Positions 1-9,508 of a stretch of 64,000 bases of DNA are shown here, one piece after another (position 1 is the first letter of the stretch; every line of letters starts with the position of its first letter). Location: assembly GCA_002197995.1 (NCBI GenBank), contig NGZR01000007.1:82399-146398 (forward strand), written 5' to 3'. The notes below the pieces were generated by a model that did no database searches, was not told the origin of the DNA, and saw only the letters and a list, made by a program, of their open reading frames with translations. Both the position numbers and the translations under genes were made by a program. The stretch comes from Gaeumannomyces sp. JS-464 (taxonomy: Eukaryota; Ascomycota; Sordariomycetes; Magnaporthales; Magnaporthaceae).

Positions 1-60
1 CGACGAGGATGTCATGTCCAATGTCCCCTGTGGCGCGCTCGTTGGGCAGGCGTGGTCCTA

Positions 61-94
61 CAGTATTCAGGGATCTGAATTGTTAGTGCGGTGG
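61..94 (+). repeat. Left terminal inverted repeat, 34 bp
   Basis: The repeat begins CAGTATTCAGGG and matches the reverse complement of 1669-1702 at all 34 positions. It follows a TA dinucleotide at 59-60. Confidence 0.95.
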
Positions 95-200
95 GACCCC
101 CTGTCAACAACAGGGATGAAGGCAGGGGGTTGAAGTCAAGTAGAGGTACACAGACTGCCGCACAATCTATAGTAGGAACTAATGTATTACAACTAACCGT

Positions 201-1415
201 TTAACAGCCAATGTAATCACCTCCGTTGGCCTTTACTTTTTGCAACCTCCAGATCATAGAACGGGCTAATTTTTCTAAAAGATCAGTAGGCACGGCCTCC
301 CAAGCAGCCTGGACCGCCGCCCTAAGCTGCAACGGGGTTAGTTGTTGCAAATCGTAGTGCAATTCCAGCCAATCTTTTATCCATTTCCATAGATGTTCGA
401 TAGGGTTAAGGTCCGGGCTGTTGGGAGGCCAAAGGAAGGTTAAAATTTCCAACTCCCTTAGCCACGCTTTGGTGATCCGTAATCTGTGTGATGAAGCGCC
501 GTCTTGTTAAAGATATATATCCGGATAGCCTTGGCCCTCTAACCAGTCGCAAACCAAAGGGAGTATACGTCTGCAGTACTCAGGGGCGTCGATAGCTGTT
601 TGATCAGGCCAGAAGTAGGTTGGACCTTTAACCCGGCCTGCAAACGAGCCCCAGAACATGAAGCCGTGGCCTTTTTGTTTTATTAGTGCAAAAGTAGCCG
701 GATCCTCGCAGTCGTGCACCGTTATATATCGCCGGCCTTTAAGGGGTTGGTTAAAGTACCAAACCTCGTCAGACCAAAGGAAAGGGCCGAGGCCGCCTTA
801 TATCCAATGCTCTTCCGTTGGGTATCTCTCTAGGGCCCAATTCGCAAAGTTGAGCCGCAGTCGTCGCGTCTTATCCGAAAGAGGGAGGCGGGCACCCTGT
901 CGTACGCGTTTATAGTGCAAAGAGGTCATAAGAGAGGCCATGGCAGTGGTGCCCCAATCTTGGAACCCAGGGACTAGGTACCGGAGGTCAGCCCAGGGGA
1001 TCCGGCGGTGACGAGGGTCCTCATTAAGGAACTGTTGCAGCGCACGCACTTGTTCCTCGGAGGCCTGTTTCTTTAAGGTGCCGCCTTTTTTTTGGGGGGT
1101 AACGGGCCCGGGCCGGCAGGCCCATTGAACCTGCCGGTAGGTGACCCCTAGTGCCCGGGCTATATCTTGATACGGCCAATGCGCGTAATCTCGTAGGGTT
1201 CGTATCTTTATTTTGGTATCGCGGTCGAGGTCTTTAGTACCCTGTTGTTTGGGAGGGGTCGAGGGAGGGTAGGCCGGAGGCGTCGAGGGTCGCGGAGGGT
1301 AGGCTGGAGGCGTCGAGGGTCGCGGAGGCGGAGGTAGGTAGGGTACCCAACGCGCGCGCGCGCGCGCGTCGGGAGTCGAACTTGACGCCTGCTGGGCGTG
1401 CAATTGGGAAGGCAT
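201..1415 (-). pseudogene. Tc1-like DD34E transposase, two in-frame stops
   Basis: A single reading frame of about 404 codons runs from an ATG at 1415 to a natural TAA at 201-203. It is interrupted in frame by TAA at 798-800 and at 507-509. The N-terminal third is a Pro-rich repeat region followed by a helix-turn-helix-like segment (RTLRDYAHWPYQDIARALGV). The catalytic core follows: FLWSDE with the first Asp, QDGASSH with the second Asp, and SPDLNPIEHLW with the Glu. Exactly 34 residues separate the second Asp from the Glu. Both stops could come from CAA to TAA, the change typical of repeat-induced point mutation; that origin is inference. No frameshift is needed, unlike many host genes in this window. 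Confidence 0.88.
1264..1323 (-). repeat. 30-bp minisatellite, two copies, in the transposase frame
   Basis: Two adjacent 30-bp copies (1264-1293 and 1294-1323) differ at one base. On the minus strand each encodes a 10-residue Pro-rich unit of the RPSTPPAYPP type. A (CG)9 run at 1351-1368 lies just upstream in the same frame and encodes Arg-Ala repeats. Confidence 0.85.
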
Positions 1416-1422
1416 TGAATTG

Positions 1423-1532
1423 AACGTATCGCGGTGCAGATCGCCAGCGTTGAAGGGCGTTGATTGAAGGTATCGCCGTGCAGATTGCCGGCATTGAAGG
1501 GAATCGATTGAAGGTATCGCCGTGCAAATTGG
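1423..1532. repeat. Subterminal 44-bp direct repeats of the transposon
   Basis: Two full 44-bp copies (1423-1466 and 1467-1510) and a partial third (1511-1532) lie between the transposase start and the right inverted repeat. All share the core GTATCGC-GTGCA. Subterminal repeats are often transposase-binding sites in this superfamily; that role here is inference. Confidence 0.8.
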
Positions 1533-1668
1533 GGCCGGGCCGGGGTCTGAATCGGTGGAATTCTATTAGGTTCTTTGAGGTAGGGGTCGTGGGTAGAGAT
1601 ACATTGATTTGCACGCATTTTTCTATGCGAAAAAGTGTATTTGAATACATGGCCTAATTAGGCAAGAT

Positions 1669-1702
1669 CCACCGCACTAACAATTCAGATCCCTGAATAC
1701 TG
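1669..1702 (-). repeat. Right terminal inverted repeat, 34 bp
   Basis: Exact inverted copy of 61-94, followed by TA at 1703-1704. This end lies upstream of the transposase start. Confidence 0.95.
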
Positions 1703-1704
1703 TA

Positions 1705-2482
1705 CAATCTTGTGGCTTCTGGCTTCTGTGGAGGATGGAGTGAAGGGGGCACGGGGGCTAGTCCCGATCCAACGTCAGCCGGGAAATAGCAGCAGGGGCA
1801 AAATTACTTCACGAACATCAAATGAGATCGGCAATTTGGCTACTGCAGGAGACGGGCGCGCTGCCGGACGCCTAGTGGCTGTGCTGCTACCTACCTAGCC
1901 AGGCCTGTGCTGTGCGGGTGCAGGCTGCAAGGCGTGCAGGCGCGGTGCGGGCTGTGCCCCATCCTGCCCATCCATGTTTCACCCCCCTGGCCGTGATCCA
2001 CGCGTGGACGGGCTCGACTGCCGGCGACGAGCCGCGCTCCTGAAAAATCCATGGGCCCGACTATTGGACGTCTTTGCGAGTCTTGCGTCAGGATCCGAGT
2101 CTCGCCCAACTGCCACCTTCCTGGCCTCGCATACCACCGCCCTCTGGCTCCCGCACTGCACCGCCACCAACACCGTGCAGGCAGGCAGGCTCGACGCCTC
2201 ACGCATGGTGCGCCCAGCCAGGTTGAGCTTGTGTCTCGCCCGACCGACTGCGCGGCGGCACGCTCAGCTGTCCCCATTTCCCCCCCAATGCAGCCCAGGC
2301 TGTTCCCCAGCAGCCAAGTCGAGCCTCGCCGGCCAACGAGACAGACTCAGACATTACCCTCTGGTCGCGTCGCTCGTCTGCGCACCTCCTCCATCGCCCA
2401 GCCGCCCGCCCATCTCGCCAAAGCACGAACGCCCTTCTACTCTGACTCGTCCCCGAACTCGCCCTTCTCACCATACTCAGAC
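1705..2482. other. Intergenic, probable promoter and leader of the GT69 gene
   Basis: No gene is supported. The GT69 reading frame stays open upstream to 2051, but this part is low-complexity and C-rich, as in fungal 5' leaders. It is not counted as coding. Confidence 0.6.
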
Positions 2483-4129
2483 ATGGCGAGCATACGCCCC
2501 CGAGCCCCGTCCGGCTCGGAGGAGCGCAAGCCCTACCTCGACCAGCCCCCGCCGTCGCCCGCCTTCACGTCGTCGTCCTTCACCTCGACCATTGACCTCG
2601 AGAGCATGGACGACCTGCCCCCGACCGACAAGAGACACTACCACCACCCCAGTCGACGAAGACCATACAGCCTGGCCGTGTGGGCGCGCGCCAGGCTACG
2701 AAAGGCCCGACGAAGTCTCCGCAGACACCCGCTGCAGGCCCTTGTGCTCTGCCTCCGATACCTCGTCCCCGTCGTCCTCGCCGTCCTGATCCTCACCCCA
2801 CTCTTCGCCCCTTCATATCTACTACGACCGCCCTCACACTATCGCGAGCTCAAGGCCCGGTGCCATGGCAAGGCGGCAGAGCCCGGGTGCGCGAACCCCT
2901 TCCACGAGAAGGTTTTTATATCCGTCAGCCTCTACGATAAAGGGGGCCACCTGACCGCCGGCCAATGGGGCAAGGCGGTCCTCGAGCTGATCCACCTGAT
3001 TGGCGCCTCCAATGTCTTCCTGAGCATATACCAGAACGACAGCGGCCCCGAGGGCGCAGCGGCCCTGGAGCAGTTCCGAAGAAGGGTGCCATGTCGACAC
3101 TCGATCGTCAACGACGACCACGTCGGTCTGTCCGACTTTCCAAACGTCACAATGCCTGACGGCACGCAGAGGACGAAGCGCCTCGCCTACCTGTCCGAGA
3201 TGCGTAACCGGGCGCTACGACCGCTAGACAAGCTCAACTCCGAAGAGGGAGTGGTGCCATTCGACAAGATTCTGTTTCTCAACGACGTGGCGTTCCGGCC
3301 CGTGGATGCGGCCCAGCTGTTGTTCAGCACCAACATCGGCCCCGACGGCCGGACGCGGTACCTGTCGACCTGCGCCCTCGACTTTTTCCACCCGCTCATG
3401 TTCTACGATCTGTATGCACAGCGCGACTCTGAAGGCTACTCCAACGGCCTACCCATCTTTCCCATTTTCAGCCGCTCGGGGCAGGGTACTTCGCGGGCCG
3501 CCGTGCTGGCCCAGAAGGATGCAGTCCCCGTCAGCTCCTGCTGGGGCGGCATGGTGGCCATGCAGGCGCGATACGTGCAGAACCTGACTCCAGAGCTACC
3601 GCGGCCCGACTTCCGCGACATCGGCGCCCACGTCATCGACCCGGCGCAACCCCGCAACGTCTCGGCCCCGATCCGGTTCCGGTACGAGCCCGAGGTTTAC
3701 TTTGATGCGTGCGAGTGCTGCCTCTTCCACGCAGATGTGGCCCAGGTTGCGCGGCAGGCCGACGCCAAAGACACGGAAATCTTTGTGAACCCATACGTGC
3801 GCGTCGCCTACAGCTGGAAGGTCCTCAGCTGGCTGCCCGTCGTGCAGCGGTGGGAGCGCCTCTTCTCGGTGCCGCAGCGGCTGCTCAGCCCCATGGTTGG
3901 ACTTCCGACGCACAACCCACACCGCACTGTGCAGGAGGGTGACGGCTTCGTCGAGGAGATCTGGGACACGCAAGAGAAGCGGTGGCGGCTCGTGCAGCGG
4001 GTTGGCCGCAACGGGCTCTTCTGTGGCGTGCGCGAGATGCAACTCGTTATGCAAAGTGAGCGCGCCGAGGACGTCAACTGGGTCAACACCCAGATGCCGC
4101 CTGGGCAGACGCTGAACTTCCCGACATGA
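2483..4129 (+). CDS. GT69 glycosyltransferase, CMT1/CAP59-like (putative alpha-1,3-mannosyltransferase)
   Basis: This intronless 548-residue frame encodes a type II Golgi-type glycosyltransferase of the Cryptococcus CMT1/CAP59 family (GT69). An Arg/His/Pro-rich cytosolic tail (about 1-83) precedes one membrane anchor (about 84-108, LVLCLRYLVPVVLAVLIL). The lumenal domain carries family motifs: FISVSLYDKGGHL, IYQNDSGPEGAAAL, KILFLNDVAFRP (the acidic metal/sugar-nucleotide site) and CWGGMVAM, then a Cys pair in FDACECCLFHAD. Family members transfer mannose onto glycans of the wall, capsule or glycolipids. The acceptor in non-capsulated fungi is not known. I chose the ATG at 2483 because the frame upstream of it is low-complexity and the tail-anchor-lumen layout starts here; an in-frame ATG at 2051 is the alternative. 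The frame needs no correction. Confidence 0.9.
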   Translation: MASIRPRAPSGSEERKPYLDQPPPSPAFTSSSFTSTIDLESMDDLPPTDKRHYHHPSRRRPYSLAVWARARLRKARRSLRRHPLQALVLCLRYLVPVVLAVLILTPLFAPSYLLRPPSHYRELKARCHGKAAEPGCANPFHEKVFISVSLYDKGGHLTAGQWGKAVLELIHLIGASNVFLSIYQNDSGPEGAAALEQFRRRVPCRHSIVNDDHVGLSDFPNVTMPDGTQRTKRLAYLSEMRNRALRPLDKLNSEEGVVPFDKILFLNDVAFRPVDAAQLLFSTNIGPDGRTRYLSTCALDFFHPLMFYDLYAQRDSEGYSNGLPIFPIFSRSGQGTSRAAVLAQKDAVPVSSCWGGMVAMQARYVQNLTPELPRPDFRDIGAHVIDPAQPRNVSAPIRFRYEPEVYFDACECCLFHADVAQVARQADAKDTEIFVNPYVRVAYSWKVLSWLPVVQRWERLFSVPQRLLSPMVGLPTHNPHRTVQEGDGFVEEIWDTQEKRWRLVQRVGRNGLFCGVREMQLVMQSERAEDVNWVNTQMPPGQTLNFPT

Positions 4130-5973
4130 GAACAAGAAAAACGAAGCATAAGACAAATCACGGACAAGAAATCAGGAGTAATCAAAGGAGAGAAGAAGAA
4201 GAAGAAATGAAGTAAAGAGCAGAACTACGAGGAAAGCAGAAATGCGGTATTGATACGAGATCATGGCGGATCCAAGACCTACGACGTGGGCAGCTTCCCG
4301 GCTTCACCGCATATGGCCAGTCGGCACGGGCGGGCTGAAACTGGCGCCATTGAGCGCCCGCCTGGCCTGGCGCCAAGCCGGCCCCCGCTAATGCTTAATA
4401 TCGCCTTGAGGAGGGCGGCTTGCCTCTCGCTCTTGTCCTTTTTTTGACCATCGTCGGGTGTTCCAGGCGCACATCGGGGTTTGAGTTGGTTGGGTATAAG
4501 CACCTCTTTTGTTTTTAATTTTGGTTTCTACCATCGCTTCTTGCTTGATTCTGTTACCACCACCAGCACACTACTACACATCCTGTCTTATTAGCCCCTG
4601 AGGGTTCACGGACCCGTTCCCTTACCTAGGTATATATACTAGACACTGGTGCCGAGCAACATAGGATACCAGCCCGAATCAAAGCTTTTTAGACGTTCTG
4701 ACATAATGACCGGCTCTGTGAACTGCAGCGTGATGTAGATTTGCGATCATCCACGCGCCAAAAGAAACTGAAAATGGGGGCTTTCGGGTAAGGCGTTATC
4801 GGACAGGATAGTTGAGCCTGTGCACCTGTTCGTCTCGATCCGTAATATATCGCCAAGCATGAACACTCCGCCACTCCTTCTAGATCCCGATGCTCTCCCT
4901 ATTTCCCCAATGGAAAGCACTCAAATGCGACAGCGGCATGGCAGATACAGTTGTCCACTTCAGACCTTGGTCCTCCTCGCTGCGGGCGGTCAGGGATGTT
5001 TGTCAGCTTCCATGGCCAACGGAGACGGGAACCCCTACGAGCTGCCCGGTCGGTAATCTCGACTGCTGACACTCCTGGCCTCTGGTCGGTGGCTCGCTTG
5101 GCAGCACCCGAGGGACCGTTTTTCGTTGTCCATGGCTGTCCTGTCGTCATGTGATTGAACCATATCGAACGCAGTTTTGCTCAGCAAAACCCTGTAGCCT
5201 GCAGATTATCAATCACTTCCTTATGGGCAGGCTGATGGCAGGGCTGGAGCAGACGGGTCATCGGGGCGGATGGGAGGTCAGGAGCCGACCGGGGATTTAT
5301 GGGAGGAACTAACACAAAAGCCAACCGCAGCCACAAAGTGTCTCGCAACCACAATCGCCTCCAAACCGACAGATGGCGGCGTCTCCGCCGTCATCACCCT
5401 CCTCGGGGAGCTACGTCTCGCTGTCAAGCCCCAGTGCGCTGGATGATGCCAATGACCTACGGGGACGGGTAGCTGGAGTGGCTGCGGAGGCTGAAGGCCG
5501 AGGTCGACCGAAGCGGGGGCTAGGGACTGTCTTTCTAGGCTGACCGAGGCGGTGATGGGCACTTTGGAGCTTGCGTCTAATTAGAAGGCAGTTTCTTCTG
5601 CAAGACTTCTATATATATCGGTATATCAGGCACACTTTAAACCGATACAGTTACTCCATCCGGGATTATCTCGATAGATGAAACACGATTCAATATCACT
5701 TCCAGGGTGATGCTGGTGCCATAACCAGAGCAGGTCAACGTCCATAAATGAATGACCATGAATAAATGTATAAGGGCTGCCCTCTTTGGGTCTCGAGCCG
5801 TTGATTCCCGATAAAACAAAAAAACCAGGCAGACCCCTGCCATATGCGCCATGTATCCAGAATGATGCTTGCTCGCTAATATCCGTTGCGAAATCATGGG
5901 TTCGTAAGCCAACCATAACGAAAAAAAAAAAAAAAATTTTGAGAAAAAAATAAAGAAAAAGTTGGAAAAAGAA
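4130..5973. other. Intergenic between convergent GT69 and acid phosphatase genes
   Basis: About 1.8 kb between two 3' ends. It contains AT-rich stretches, short stop-rich frames, TATATATA-like runs near 4630 and 5610, and a 16-nt poly(A) at 5921-5936 on the 3' side of the phosphatase. No coding sequence is supported. Confidence 0.6.
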
Positions 5974-7485
5974 TCAGAGCAAGCCTAGCAAGCCTGCCAC
6001 TATGACGGCCACGCCCCCGACGCACGACACGCCCGTGGATGTCCTGCTGGACCCGTTGTGGACCTTTGGCTTGTCCGAAGACGAGGCGTCCCCGCCGCCG
6101 GGCGCCGGCCCGGCCCCGCCGGCGCTGACGGCCCTCCCGCCCCTGACGCGGGCGGTGGCCGTGTTGGAGCCGGACCGGTCGTCGTAGGGGAACGCGTCCG
6201 AGTAGTTGTAGGCCGGGCCCGGCAGGCCGGACCAGGCCTTGACCACGGCGGGCAGGACGCCGTTGCCGGCGGCGCAGGTCGACTTGGTGTCCGGGACGGG
6301 CCACCAGCCCGGGGTGTAGAGCTTGTTGGAGGCCGGCCCGGGTACGACGCGTTGAAGAAGAGCGAGTCGAGCGAGCGGCCGCCGCCGCCGCCCGGCATGA
6401 CGTTCTGATAGCTCGTCTTGTTGGCGACCAAGGAGAGGATGTTGGCGCCGCAGTCCCAGCGGCCCAGCGACGGCAGGCCCCAGTTGGCCGAGACGGTGGA
6501 GATGGAGGAGTAGTGGTTGTAGAACATGGTGTCCTGGGTGCCGCGCAGGGCCGGGTCGACGGCGCCGCCGAGCAGGACGGTGAAGACGCGGTTCTGGATC
6601 GGGTACACCTCGTTCTCGTCAAAGGTGAGCATGATGAGCGTCTTGTCCATAAAGTACGCGTCCTTGAGCAGCGGCTCGAGGAAGGACCGGGTCCAGCGCG
6701 CCGAGAAGCGGTAGTTGGTGTCGTGGCCGTCGTTGGTCATGTTGGGGGTCATGAAGATCCACTGCGGCAGCTTCTTGTCCTTGAGGTCCTGCTCGAAGCT
6801 GGTGAAGTTCTTGACCTGGGCGGCTCGGTCCGGCTTGTTGGCGATGCTGTCAAACAGGATGAGCGGGTTGTGTTTCCGCATGTAATCGTTGGCGTAGGTC
6901 TTTTGGTTTGAAAAGTTGAAGCCTGGGTACCCAGCGTAAGGCATGTGCTCCTGGTAAGCGGCCCATGAGATGGACTTGGTATCCAGCAGGTCGACGACAG
7001 TGCTAATGTTCTCGGGGAACCTGAAGAAGTCTCCGCTGTCCATCCCGAAGTGGTCGCCCGCAGCGGCAGCGGCGTAGTTGGGCTGAGAGGGATGCGTCAC
7101 GCCAAAGTGGTTTGTTAGGAGGATCCCCTGGCTGGCAAGCCACTGAAAGTTGGCATCACCTGCGGCGGCCTACACGTACGGGACAGAAACAGATTCTTGG
7201 TTAGCGACCTTTCCGTCCTCTCCGGACCTCTATAGAATCACCCACCTTGTAATTTGTGTTCTCGAGCCATATCTGGATGAATCTGTCAAAGGCGACGCCC
7301 TTGACGTTGGAAGTCGGGGACGAGACGCGGGCAGTTGCCTGCGCGGCCCTGATTTCGTCCAGAGACATCTTGGGCGCCTCCTGTTTTGGCCTCCCTTTCT
7401 TGATAACGGGCGGCCCCGTGAGGGTGGCGCTGGCAGCCGAGCCAAGCAGGGCCGCAAAGGCCACGAAGGCAGTCGAAAGCCTCAT
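5974..7485 (-). CDS. Secreted GPI-type acid phosphatase (phosphoesterase family, PF04185-like)
   Basis: Exon 1 runs 7485-7246 and begins with a signal peptide (MRLSTAFVAFAALLGSAASA). A 76-bp intron (7170-7245) separates it from exon 2 (7169-5974). The joined protein of about 478 residues shows fungal phosphate-repressible acid phosphatase motifs: FDRFIQIWLENTNY, then THPSQPNY, MLTFDEN and a Cys-containing C-terminal block. The C-terminus is Gly/Ser-rich and ends in a hydrophobic tail (VAVIVAGLLGLL), which suggests a GPI anchor. Such enzymes release phosphate from organic esters at the wall or outside the cell, usually under phosphate limitation. The frame shifts once in the G/C run at 6331-6342. 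One missing base restores a conserved reading through to the tail. The break may be an assembly error. Confidence 0.88.
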
Positions 7486-7591
7486 TTCTGTGAAGGGTGT
7501 GCGAGGCTAGGAACGGAGGACTGGGAAGGGATACGCCACAGCAAGTAGTGCCAGGGGCGACAGCCAGCAGCCAGCAGCCTTGGGTGGCTGC

Positions 7592-7605
7592 TATTATAGA
7601 TATAG
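7592..7605 (-). promoter_or_regulatory. Possible TATA element of the acid phosphatase gene
   Basis: The minus strand reads CTATATCTATAATA about 110 bp upstream of the phosphatase ATG, within an otherwise GC-rich region. Position and composition fit a TATA box. Nothing else supports it. Confidence 0.35.
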
Positions 7606-9508
7606 AGTGATCTGTCCCCAACAGGAGACTAGTTGCATCACCTCATAGCTGGTCGGAGTAGATATGCCGGAACGCAAGACCATTCGGTGTAAGGCTGGAG
7701 GGGGAGACCGAAGGTCCTGGTAGGAGGGCCTCGGGACATTTTAAGCACCAAAGGCGCCATCGTCCACCAGGGCGCTGTGCATGGGGGCTGGAAGAGGCGG
7801 CAGGAAGGAAGACATGGGGTACCTGGGAGGGCGTTGCTAGCGTTCTCGTGTGAGCGGAGCTGCACAGCGGACAAGGGGTGGGATGGAGGGGAAATGGGGG
7901 CAGTGGTGCACTAGTCAGCACGAATCACGACGCTGGCATTGACACCGAGCTCTCGAGAAAGAAGGGGGAAAATGAAAAAAAAAAAAGAGAGAAAAAATTC
8001 GACAGCCAGCTCGAACGCAACCCAGCCGGCGGGAAGACACCTCAGCCACGGGGCGAGGAACAAGGGGTTGGTCGACTGCCGGCAAAGGGTCCAAGGGCCG
8101 GCGGTCTAGGCTGGTCCACGGACCCTGGCGAGATCTGGATCGGTACGCATGCAGATTGCTTGTTTTGCACGGCGCCAAGGTACCTCCCCAGGGGCTGTTG
8201 GTGCTGTGCTGGCCGCGCGTGTTCTCGCCAATCAACCCGCCATGTGCTTTGAGCGAGGACCGCACCTGGAGGAGGCGGCGGCGAGAGACAAGGCGTTCAT
8301 GTGCGTGTATCATCGCACGCCTGCCCGCCGACTGACTTACTGAGTGCTACTCTGGAGGTGCATGAGTGCATTTCCTGATGACATGATTCCAGCCAGACTG
8401 CCGCGTCCGTGGTGGCAGCTGCAGGCTCAGCCCATGTCCCCAGTCGGGCCTGGATGCGTGCTGGCCACATCCTACAGGTAGTAAGCCCTTCACACTTGTG
8501 ATTGGACGCGCAGAGTTGGGGGCCGCTATTTTGGTCGTGGCTGGCAAGCAAAACCGCAGCGCAACCTGAAAACCGAATGACGAATCGATGCCGTTTTTGC
8601 CGTCTTTGTGCGCGGCCCGCGCCAAAAAAGGACGATGCGATTAGTGCACTAGCCTGGTCTGTCTCCTCCGTTTAGCACAAACCATCCCAAGTCACCCACA
8701 CCGGGCCGAGAGCAAGGATACATTTCTTTTCGCTGTAGCCTTACACACTGAAGAAGAGCCTAGCGCGGGGAAACGCTTCGGACTTGCCGGGGCGCTATTT
8801 ATGATCTGACATGCCGGCAAATTCGCTTGCTATCCAGCTTTATGCTGACCAGATTCCGAGTTATTAAAGCTGCCTGTCTACGTCGCACAGCAGGCGCATG
8901 CCGTCCGTCCTCGTGAGATCATACTTGAGCACAAACGAGGTGCCTAAAACACGTTGTTCCTGACGAGTATATATGTGGTGCGACGGGATAGAGTAATCTA
9001 TCTATCTCCTCGTTCAGGGAGCTGGAGTCCAGGCCCTCACCTGGCCGCTTCCTTTGTGCTTGGTATTGATCACTGCGTGAGGCGCAGAAGTTCTGGCCAG
9101 AAACACGACCTGCAGCCTGAAAATCCCCCCAGCCATTGAAACCTCTGGGCAGTCTGTGGATTGATGGCGGGTGCCAGATGCCAGAAAAGGAAATGCCGCC
9201 TGCCCCTGGCCACCTTAATTTGGCCTGGCTGGACTCCGCCCCCACCCATATGGGGAAAGCCGCCCCTCCTGCGCAGGCCACGAGACCCTGCTGCATGGGC
9301 TGACCTCTACAGTAGCCGTCCAATCCATCCAGTGTGCAAAATCGACAACCACATGGGCAACAATTCATTTTCGCCAAACCCATTGATCGCGCATCGAACA
9401 CAACAACCTCGGGGCCAGCCTCAATCTGCCTCCGAAGTGCCATGCCCCCATTTCCGGCTGCATCCTCGTGATACCAGCCAGCCAAAATCGTCCTTTCTTC
9501 GTGCCGCG
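7606..9508. other. Divergent intergenic region, acid phosphatase / multicopper oxidase
   Basis: About 1.9 kb serving as the upstream region of both neighbours. It has an A-rich stretch at 7975-8000 and scattered short frames with no recognisable protein. The frame of the oxidase stays open upstream to 9161, but the sequence before 9509 does not look like a signal or anchor region and is taken as leader. Confidence 0.55.

Larger units (their letters stand above)
61..1702 (-). mobile_element. Tc1/mariner-type DNA transposon, complete ends
   Basis: A 1,642-bp element is bounded by perfect 34-bp terminal inverted repeats (61-94 and 1669-1702). Each end is flanked by TA (59-60 and 1703-1704), the target duplication of the Tc1/mariner superfamily. 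One transposase frame runs on the minus strand. The DDE spacing and the motif SPDLNPIE place it in the Tc1-like DD34E group found in many ascomycetes. The identical repeats suggest fairly recent insertion. The transposase frame carries two stops, so this copy looks non-autonomous unless they are errors. Confidence 0.93.

Noticed and set aside
5626..5916. Two overlapping minus-strand frames of about 90 codons 3' of the acid phosphatase
   Set aside because: AT-rich 3'-flanking sequence. No similarity to a known protein is recognised.
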